Shown here in pieces: positions 1-4,860 of a DNA stretch of 5,760 nucleotides. Numbering within the stretch: the stretch's first letter is position 1; each line of letters starts with the position of its first letter. Source of the DNA: Flavobacteriaceae bacterium UBA5079. GTDB taxonomy: Bacteria; Bacteroidota; Bacteroidia; Flavobacteriales; Flavobacteriaceae. The stretch spans positions 11,705 to 17,464 of the forward strand of contig DIAL01000056.1 of assembly GCA_002414705.1 (NCBI GenBank), given 5' to 3'. The translations under genes and the position numbers were made by a program. The notes under the pieces are model-generated. The model was not told the origin of the DNA. It did no database searches and saw only the letters and a program-made list of their open reading frames with translations.

Positions 1-488
1 TAAGCTAATGGAAAATTACTAGCACCAAAAACGACAACAGGACCTAACGGAATGAGTAATTTTCGAATATCTGATTTTGGCATGGGTTCCCTATTTGGTT
101 GCGCTGTATCTATAGTCGCTTCCACCCAAGAACCTTCAAGTAATAAATCAGCAAACATACGTAATTGCCCAACGGTTCGTCCACGTTCTCCGTTGGCACG
201 ACCTTCTGGCAATCCTGTTTCAGAACAATATGTATTTATGAGTTGCACATCTAACGCTAAAATTTCATCGGCAATAGCATTTAAAAACGTTGCTTTTTTT
301 GCTCCGGACATATTTCTGTAGGTTAAAAATGCGCTACTAGCTAAATCTACAGCTTGATTTATTTCATTGGATGTTGCCTCTGTAAAGACAGCTTTATTTG
401 ACAAATTTGTTTGCGGATTATAGGTTGTAAACGTTTTATTTCCGCTGGCTTTTTGTTGATATCCAATATAATTTTTTCCTGTCATCAT
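1..488 (-). CDS. Aldehyde dehydrogenase, 2-oxoglutarate-semialdehyde type (N-terminal part, cut by window edge)
   Basis: The visible 162 residues are the N-terminal part of an NAD(P)+-dependent aldehyde dehydrogenase; members of this subfamily are usually about 500-530 residues long. Residues 146-162 read IPLGPVVVFGASNFPLA, the cofactor-binding strand and loop with the conserved Asn (N158) that forms the oxyanion hole. The segment ETGLPEGRANGERGRT (90-105) is characteristic of the branch that oxidises 2-oxoglutarate semialdehyde to 2-oxoglutarate. The catalytic Cys and Glu lie beyond the left edge. Two ATGs stand in tandem at 486-488 and 483-485; I take the first. It starts 10 bases after the csaA stop, so it is very likely the third visible gene of the operon. 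The upstream lyase makes the same semialdehyde in known pathways, which supports the substrate. The family is certain, the exact substrate is inferred. Confidence 0.88.
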   Translation of the reverse strand, partial: MMTGKNYIGYQQKASGNKTFTTYNPQTNLSNKAVFTEATSNEINQAVDLASSAFLTYRNMSGAKKATFLNAIADEILALDVQLINTYCSETGLPEGRANGERGRTVGQLRMFADLLLEGSWVEATIDTAQPNREPMPKSDIRKLLIPLGPVVVFGASNFPLA

Positions 489-498
489 CTGTTTTGTT

Positions 499-837
499 TT
501 AAGCTATTTTTGTACCATTTGGCATGGTTCGTTCTGGTTGCAATATTACGACATCCTTGTTACCTCCCAATCCAGCAAGAATTAAACACTCACTCATCAT
601 ATTCGCTATTTGTTTCGGTGGAAAATTAACAACAGCCACTACTTGCTTCCCTATTAAACTTTCCGAAGAATATAGATTTGTAATTTGAGCAGACGTTTTT
701 AGTTTTCCTAAATCACCAAAATCGACTAACAATTTATAAGCTGGATTTTTCACTTCTTTAAAAATTTCAACTGAAACAATTGTTCCAATGCGCATGTCTA
801 CTTTTGTAAATTCGTCCCATGTTAATATATTTTCCAT
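499..837 (-). CDS. csaA: CsaA-type tRNA-binding / chaperone-like OB-fold protein
   Basis: This is a complete 112-residue protein, the usual length for CsaA. It is a single OB-fold tRNA-binding domain, related to Trbp111 and to the C-terminal domain of some methionyl-tRNA synthetases. Family landmarks are DMRIGTI (14-20) in the first strand, the SAQIT loop (49-53), VVAVVNFPPKQI (66-77), the MSE turn (81-83) and the PNGTKI tail (106-111). CsaA of Bacillus binds tRNA and was described as an export-related chaperone; the cellular role in Bacteroidota is not clear. Its ATG shares one base with the stop of the upstream lyase gene (TAATG), and 10 bases separate it from the downstream dehydrogenase, so all three are probably cotranscribed and translationally coupled. 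A tRNA-binding protein between two catabolic enzymes is unexpected. Confidence 0.9.
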   Translation of the reverse strand: MENILTWDEFTKVDMRIGTIVSVEIFKEVKNPAYKLLVDFGDLGKLKTSAQITNLYSSESLIGKQVVAVVNFPPKQIANMMSECLILAGLGGNKDVVILQPERTMPNGTKIA

Positions 838-1751
838 TATAGATTTTTGTAATCTGGCAAAACTGGTCTATTTTTTAAACTGGTTTCAATAACCTGTTTT
901 ACATGTTCACGTTCAGAACCTTCTAATGGTAATCTAGGTTGCCGCACGTTTTCAGTACCGATTCCTGTGTAGACTTCTGCCAATTTTATGTTTTGTACTA
1001 ATTTAGGGTTTATATCCAATTCTAACAAGGGTAAAAACCAACGATAAATTTCTATAGCTTCTTGAATCCGACCTGCTTTTTGTAATTCATAAATAGCAAC
1101 CGTTTCAGCTGGAAATGCACAAACAAGTCCTGCTATCCAACCATCGGCTCCCATAAGGAGACTTTCCAATGCAATAGTATCAACACCTGTCATAATTTTC
1201 AATCTATTGCCAAAGGCATTTTTAATTCGGGTTACGTTGGAGATATCACGTGTAGATTCTTTTACCGCTTCTATATTCTCGCATTTCAATAATTCGTTAA
1301 ACATTGGCAAAGTGACTTCTACTTTATAATCTATTGGATTGTTATACACCATAATAGGCAAAGATGTATTGTTAGCCACTGCTTTAAAATATTCAACCGT
1401 TTCTTTATCACCCGATTTATAGCGCATTGGTGGCAACATCATGAGGCCTTTAGCACCATCTATTTCTGCTTTTTGAGCAGCTTCAATGGCTGCTTTAGTT
1501 GTTTGTTCCGCAATATTTATGAGGACTGGAACCTGACCTTTGACCAAGTCTACTGTTGTGGTAGTAAGTGTTCGTTTCTCGCTATCTAGTAAGGTACTAG
1601 CTTCTCCTAAAGTTCCACCAAGAACAATACCATGAACGCCTGCTTCTAATTGTGCTTTAATATTAACCTCGAAAGCTTTTAAATCCAATTCATCATTATC
1701 GGTAAATTTGGTTGTAACAGCTGGCATAATGCCTTTCCATTTAATACTCAT
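837..1751 (-). CDS. DHDPS/NAL-family lyase, probable 1-pyrroline-4-hydroxy-2-carboxylate deaminase
   Basis: The 304-residue product is a (beta/alpha)8-barrel class I (Schiff-base) enzyme of the dihydrodipicolinate synthase / N-acetylneuraminate lyase family, at normal full length. The substrate-carboxylate loop reads GGTLGEAST (45-53), the catalytic Tyr is in MVYNNP (Y136), and the Schiff-base Lys is in AVKEST (K164). The next gene but one encodes a 2-oxoglutarate-semialdehyde-type dehydrogenase. That pairing is typical of trans-4-hydroxyproline catabolism, where this enzyme deaminates and dehydrates pyrroline-4-hydroxy-2-carboxylate to 2-oxoglutarate semialdehyde. Related family members that dehydrate 2-keto-3-deoxy sugar acids (arabonate or glucarate routes) give the same product and cannot be excluded. 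A biosynthetic DapA is less likely from the context. The start at 1751 leaves a leader of about 50 bases behind the proposed promoter. Confidence 0.87.
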   Translation of the reverse strand: MSIKWKGIMPAVTTKFTDNDELDLKAFEVNIKAQLEAGVHGIVLGGTLGEASTLLDSEKRTLTTTTVDLVKGQVPVLINIAEQTTKAAIEAAQKAEIDGAKGLMMLPPMRYKSGDKETVEYFKAVANNTSLPIMVYNNPIDYKVEVTLPMFNELLKCENIEAVKESTRDISNVTRIKNAFGNRLKIMTGVDTIALESLLMGADGWIAGLVCAFPAETVAIYELQKAGRIQEAIEIYRWFLPLLELDINPKLVQNIKLAEVYTGIGTENVRQPRLPLEGSEREHVKQVIETSLKNRPVLPDYKNL

Positions 1752-1803
1752 AAATTCTAACTTTTAGTCAGTTAAAATTACTTTGATAAAAGTTAATTTT
1801 TTA

Positions 1804-1842
1804 ATCCAAATTTATCCAAAATAGGTACTATATTATCCTAAA
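1804..1842. promoter_or_regulatory. Candidate operator and promoter in the divergent intergenic region
   Basis: The 159 bases between the lyase start (1751) and the AraC start (1911) must serve both genes. Three phased direct repeats are visible on the plus strand: ATCCAAA at 1804-1810, ATCCAAA at 1814-1820 and ATCCTAAA at 1835-1842. The spacings are 10 and 21 bases, about one and two helical turns, as expected for AraC-type proteins with two helix-turn-helix motifs. The minus strand of 1807-1814 reads TAAATTTG, matching the Bacteroidota -7 consensus TAnnTTTG, which would start the lyase transcript roughly 50 bases before its ATG. No convincing -33 element is seen. For the AraC gene only a poor match (TAGTATTTG near 1868-1876) is present. 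The repeats are seen directly; the regulatory role is inference. Confidence 0.4.
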
Positions 1843-1910
1843 TTATACTTTAAATATAACTATTGAATAGTATTTGCTTATTTTTACAGTCATGTAAGTT
1901 TAAAAACACG

Positions 1911-2756
1911 ATGAAAGTCCTTCCTTTTAAAGTACCAAAACCCGAACAAGATGCTTTTGTTTACCAAGAGGATTTTGAAACTAGTTTCTATGACAAACTA
2001 CATCAGCATGAAGAAATTCAGTTCAGTATTATTTTAGAAGGCGAAGGCACATTAATTGTTGGCGATACTGTTAACTTCTATTCAAAAAATGACATTCTAA
2101 TTTTAGACAGCCACATGCCTCATGTGTTTAAAAGTGATGCGAAGGCTTCCAAGCATTCGCACATGCTATCTTTATTTTTTACGAAAGAATCGTTTGGAAC
2201 TCATTTTTTTAAGTTAGAAGAACTACAGGAATTACAACCATTTTTTAAACGCTCCAAACATGGATTTAAAGTAACATCTCATAAAAAAGCGCTAAAAGAA
2301 ATATTTTTAAAGCTTGAAACAGTCAGCAAATTAGAACGCTTTATTATGTTACTTCAGTTAATGAAAATAACAGCCAAGGCTAATTACCAAAGCTTATCAT
2401 CGTTTATTTACAATAAAAAATATTCTGATAATGAAGGCAAACGCATGCGTGATGTTTTAGCATTTACCATGAACCAATATAGAAACCATATTACATTGGA
2501 TGCCGTTGCTGAAGTTTCTAATATGACTAAAAATGCATTTTGTAAATATTTTAAAAAACGAACGAATAAAAGCTATTTTCAGTTTTTAAATGAATTACGA
2601 ATTGAAAATGCTTGCAGATTAATGCAAAGTGAAACAGATAGTTCGATTTCTGAAATAGCTTATCAATCGGGTTTTAATAACGTGTCTAATTTTAACCGAC
2701 AGTTTAAAATGATTAAGGGAAAATCGCCTAATAATTATCGGAGAAATCCGAGTTAA
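1911..2756 (+). CDS. AraC-family transcriptional regulator with N-terminal cupin
   Basis: Starting at ATG 1911 the protein has 281 residues. The N-terminal part (about 15-75) is a cupin-like sensor domain, with the His-rich strand KLHQHEEIQFSIILEGEG (29-46) and a second His-containing strand DSHMPHVF (66-73). The C-terminal part (about 178-278) is an AraC/XylS double helix-turn-helix domain. Its first motif is ITLDAVAEVSNMTKNAFCKYF (194-214, shown here without its flanks). Its second is ISEIAYQSGFNNVSNFNRQFK (246-266), followed by the family signature GKSPNNYRR (270-278). The reading frame stays open upstream to a TTG at 1863, but the added 16 residues match nothing in the family, so I prefer the ATG. 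It is transcribed divergently from the lyase operon, the standard layout for a regulator of that operon. A small-molecule inducer such as hydroxyproline or a catabolite is inferred, not shown. Confidence 0.92.
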   Translation: MKVLPFKVPKPEQDAFVYQEDFETSFYDKLHQHEEIQFSIILEGEGTLIVGDTVNFYSKNDILILDSHMPHVFKSDAKASKHSHMLSLFFTKESFGTHFFKLEELQELQPFFKRSKHGFKVTSHKKALKEIFLKLETVSKLERFIMLLQLMKITAKANYQSLSSFIYNKKYSDNEGKRMRDVLAFTMNQYRNHITLDAVAEVSNMTKNAFCKYFKKRTNKSYFQFLNELRIENACRLMQSETDSSISEIAYQSGFNNVSNFNRQFKMIKGKSPNNYRRNPS

Positions 2757-2770
2757 GTTTATAGGGTAAT

Positions 2771-3349
2771 TTATGTTTTCTTAACGTACTTGATGATAAT
2801 CACAATTTGTTGACCATCCACTTTGCCTTCAATAAATTCGGCATTTTCATGGTCCAATCGAATATTCCTCACAGCCGTACCTTGTTTCGCAACCATACTA
2901 GATCCTTTTACTTTTAAATCTTTTATCAAAACAACATTGTCCCCATTATCCAAAATAACACCATTTACATCCCGATGAATAATTTTATTGGCTTCATCTT
3001 CATGTTCACCAGTAGCTCTTGCCAAAGCTAAAGCTTCATCATCCAGATACATCATATCCAACAAATCCTTTGGCCAACCTTCGCTACGTAAACGTTGTAA
3101 CATACGCCATGCCATAATTTGAACAGCCACATGTTCACTCCACATACTGTCATTTAAACAGCGCCAATGATTGGGATCCATATCTGTGTTTCCTTCAATT
3201 TGATCCAGACAGGTTTTACAAACCAAAACATCATTAGCCACATTTTCATTTAAAGATGGCGGAATGGTATATTGTTTTAAGTCCTGGTTAACAGCACATA
3301 ATTCACATGCATTTTGGCTGCGCTCTTGAAGCATTTGTAGTACACTCAT
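2771..3349 (-). CDS. phnA: PhnA/YjdM-type zinc-ribbon protein
   Basis: From the ATG at 3347-3349 the product is 192 residues. The N terminus has a zinc ribbon with four Cys, CELC (15-18) and CKTC (44-47). The C terminus (about 127-190) is the PhnA/YjdM beta domain, recognisable by VNGVILDNGDNVVLIKDLKV (128-147), with KGSS and GTAVRNIRL following. Between them lies a linker of about 75 residues rich in Trp and Met (HWRCLNDSMW, QIMAWRML) that the 111-residue Escherichia coli protein lacks. The name PhnA comes from early placement near phosphonate genes; the family is not part of C-P lyase and its function is unknown, and nothing here points to phosphonate use. An earlier in-frame ATG at 3433 would add 28 residues unlike the family and run into the repeat array, so the later start is chosen. 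The gene converges on the AraC gene with a 14-base gap and no obvious terminator hairpin. Confidence 0.85.
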   Translation of the reverse strand: MSVLQMLQERSQNACELCAVNQDLKQYTIPPSLNENVANDVLVCKTCLDQIEGNTDMDPNHWRCLNDSMWSEHVAVQIMAWRMLQRLRSEGWPKDLLDMMYLDDEALALARATGEHEDEANKIIHRDVNGVILDNGDNVVLIKDLKVKGSSMVAKQGTAVRNIRLDHENAEFIEGKVDGQQIVIIIKYVKKT

Positions 3350-3392
3350 TTGGTTATTTTTAGTATGCAATGTTACGGATAATATGTAAATA

Positions 3393-3640
3393 TAAAAAGC
3401 CTTGCCAGAACCTATGTTTATTAAACCTATCAAAAAAAGTAAAAACCAAAACTTAACTCCTTTTTTTAAATCGCTATTAATTAAAAATCATTTTTACTCT
3501 AAACCAGAGGATATAAAAGGAACCGTTTTTTTGCTATAAACTTACTTAAGAAAAGTAAACAAAACACAAAATCTCAAAAAAGTGGAACCAGTTAAGTTAG
3601 ACAACCATTTGGTATAAATTAAAAATAGAGGTTTAATAAA
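3393..3640. repeat. Repeat copy 0 (decayed, next to phnA)
   Basis: This is the most degraded copy. It opens with AAAAAGCCTTGCCAGAACC at 3394-3412, where the right arm of the hairpin is lost. It continues with ATCAAAAAAAGT and the AAACCAAA-like stretch near 3429-3450, TCGCTATTAA (3471-3480), TTGCTATAAACTTACTTAAG (3531-3550), and AGTTAGACAACCATTT near 3595-3610, all alignable with copy 3. The TCGACAG/CTGTCGA arms are not preserved. The promoter and leader of phnA must lie in or beside this copy. Confidence 0.65.
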
Positions 3641-3954
3641 CTAGAATTTTAAAACTATTAGTCAGATTGTGCTCTTTAAAATACTTAGCTAATTAACAAA
3701 AAAAAGCCCTGGCAGAACCAAGGCTTTTGTGTATAATCAAAAAAAGTGAAACCAAATCACTTTAATATGTAATCGTTATTAACCATATGAAAAAACTACT
3801 TTTGCTATTAAAGTTAATTATTAACGATCGGTTGCTAATTTAAAGTAAAAAAATGATCTAGAAATAAAATTTCGACAGAACAACCAAATTCGTAGCTAGA
3901 AACCAATTTACTGTCGACTAAAAAATTAGTTTTTAAAAAAAATCATTTTATAAA
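3641..3954. repeat. Repeat copy 1
   Basis: This full-length unit is counted from the CTAGAATTTT anchor. It holds an imperfect terminator-like hairpin (3702-3728), an AAAGTGA/TCACTTT hairpin with loop AACCAAA (3743-3763), a long palindromic block (3772-3828), and TCGACAG/CTGTCGA arms at 3872-3878 and 3911-3917. It ends with an A/T-rich tail that resembles the 3' end of the LytTR coding sequence. By eye it is very similar to copy 2, including an identical 44-base block (3785-3828). Confidence 0.85.
3698..3728 (-). terminator. Terminator-like hairpin of repeat copy 1
   Basis: Arms at 3702-3712 and 3718-3728 pair over 11 bases with one C/A mismatch, around the loop CAGAA. Read on the minus strand, the stem is followed by a T tract from the eight A residues at 3698-3705. 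The plus-strand side has only TTTTG, so a minus-strand role is more likely, though bidirectional use is possible. Confidence 0.5.
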
Positions 3955-4270
3955 CTAGAATTTTACAACTATTAGTCAGATTGTGCTCTTTAAAATATTT
4001 AGCTAATTAACAAAAAAAACAAAGCCTTGGAAAACCAAGGCTTATGTAAAATCAAAAAAAGTGAAACCAAACCACTTTTATATATAATCGTTACTAACTA
4101 TATGAAAAAACTACTTTTGCTATTAAAGTTAATTATTAACGATTTTGTACTAATCTAATGCAAAAAAATAATCTAAAAATAAAATTTCGACAGAATAACC
4201 AAAGTCGTTGTTAGAAATCTATTTCATGTCGATTAAAAAAATCAGGATTTAAATAAATTCATTTTATAGA
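3955..4270. repeat. Repeat copy 2
   Basis: This full-length unit shares all anchors with copy 1. It has a perfect terminator-like hairpin (4022-4043), AAAAGTG/CACTTTT arms (4057-4063 and 4073-4079), ATCGTTA/TAACGAT arms (4087-4093 and 4137-4143), and TCGACA/TGTCGA arms (4187-4192 and 4227-4232). Its 44-base block at 4100-4143 is identical to 3785-3828 of copy 1. Confidence 0.85.
4012..4043 (-). terminator. Terminator-like hairpin of repeat copy 2
   Basis: A perfect 9-bp stem AAGCCTTGG (4022-4030) / CCAAGGCTT (4035-4043) encloses an AAAA loop. On the minus strand it is followed, after TTTG, by eight T residues (complement of 4012-4019). Confidence 0.55.
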
Positions 4271-4597
4271 CTAGAATTTAACTACTATTAGTCAGATTGA
4301 GTTCCTTAAAAAATTTAGCTATTTTACAAAAAAAACAAAGCCTTGGAAAAACCAAGGCTTGTGTTACATCAAAAAAAAGTGAAACCAAACACTTTAATTT
4401 AAAAAATCGCTATTAAACATAATACTTAGTTTGCTATTAACTACTTACTTGAGGGTATAAACTATTATGCTGGTACTAATTAAAGATTAAATATGATACA
4501 AAAAATAAAAATTCGACAGAATAGACAAAGGTGTAGTTAGAAAACCATTTACTGTCGATTAAAAAAAATAAAGATTTAAATATACTGGTTTTATAGA
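4271..4597. repeat. Repeat copy 3
   Basis: This is the longest unit, at 327 bases. The terminator-like hairpin (4338-4360), AAAGTG/CACTTT arms (4376-4381 and 4390-4395) and TCGACAG/CTGTCGA arms (4513-4519 and 4552-4558) are kept. The central palindromic block of copies 1 and 2 is replaced by a sequence with two GCTATTAA direct repeats, also found in copy 0. It therefore groups with copies 0 and 4 rather than with 1 and 2. Confidence 0.82.
4328..4360 (-). terminator. Terminator-like hairpin of repeat copy 3
   Basis: The same 9-bp stem lies at 4338-4346 and 4352-4360, with an AAAAA loop. On the minus strand it is followed by TTTG and eight T residues (complement of 4328-4335). Confidence 0.55.
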
Positions 4598-4860
4598 CTA
4601 GAATTTAACTACTATTAGTCAAATTGAGTTTCTTAAAAAATTAGCTATTTCACAAAAAAAAGCCTTGAAAGATTCAAGGCTTGTTTTACATCAAAAAAAG
4701 TGAAACCAAAATCACTTTAATTTAAAAATCGCTATTAAATTAAAATACTAATATAAATTACTATTCTACTTCGTATTCAAATATAGTAGCAAATATCATG
4801 TAAAAATTAAAATTTCGACAAATGAGTGTTTCGTGTTGCTAGAAAGCTGTTAAGTATCGA
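4598..4860. repeat. Repeat copy 4 (adjacent to the LytTR gene)
   Basis: This unit runs from CTAGAATTTA to the base before the LytTR stop codon, so it is physically the 3' UTR of that gene. It has the best terminator (4654-4682), AAAGTGA/TCACTTT arms (4697-4703 and 4712-4718) and degenerate TCGA/TCGA arms (4815-4818 and 4857-4860). The 46-base span of the last hairpin is the same as in copies 1-3. The counterpart of the tail seen in the other copies is here the end of the LytTR open reading frame itself. Confidence 0.8.
4654..4682 (-). terminator. Intrinsic terminator downstream of the LytTR gene (repeat copy 4)
   Basis: A perfect 10-bp stem AAGCCTTGAA (4660-4669) / TTCAAGGCTT (4673-4682) has a 3-base loop. 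It runs directly into eight T residues on the minus strand (complement of 4654-4661). It lies about 180 bases past the stop codon of the LytTR gene in its direction of transcription, so it is the likely end of that mRNA and leaves a long repeat-derived 3' UTR. Confidence 0.65.

Larger units (their letters stand above)
3393..4860. repeat. Array of five tandem ~305-325 bp diverged repeats, no convincing coding capacity
   Basis: This stretch of about 1.5 kb between phnA and the LytTR gene holds no protein gene I can support and consists of repeated units. Anchors recur in the same order: CTAGAATTT with GTCA and ATTG (starts 3641, 3955, 4271, 4598); the AAGCCTTGG hairpin; a GTGAAACCAAA..CAC hairpin; ATCG(T/C)TA-type palindromic sequence; and TCGACAG..CTGTCGA. 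Anchor spacing is 314, 316 and 327 bases. A fifth, decayed copy begins at about 3393 with a broken hairpin. Copies 1 and 2 are closest to each other, as are copies 3 and 4. No transposase, terminal inverted repeats or flanking target duplication are visible. Function is unknown. An array of structured non-coding RNAs on the minus strand, or duplicated 3' UTRs of the LytTR gene, are the readings I favour. Confidence 0.85.

Noticed and set aside
52..321. Plus-strand open reading frame of 89 codons
   Set aside because: It lies antisense to the aldehyde dehydrogenase, whose minus-strand translation has clear family motifs; the plus-strand product resembles nothing.
411..629. Plus-strand open reading frame of 72 codons
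   Set aside because: It is antisense to the dehydrogenase start and csaA. Its Cys/His/Phe-rich product is a typical shadow translation.
1863..1910. TTG start extending the AraC protein by 16 residues
   Set aside because: The added residues do not resemble AraC N termini, and the ATG at 1911 begins a normal cupin domain.
3350..3433. Upstream ATG extending PhnA by 28 residues
   Set aside because: The extension is encoded partly by repeat copy 0 and precedes the canonical N terminus with the zinc ribbon. The ATG at 3349 gives the usual start.
3393..4860. CRISPR array
   Set aside because: Units are over 300 bases, similar along their whole length, and there is no short-repeat/unique-spacer pattern or cas gene.
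3393..4860. Insertion sequence, MITE or integron cassette array
   Set aside because: There is no transposase or integrase, no flanking terminal inverted repeats or target duplications seen, no cassette ORFs, and no core sites of attC type.
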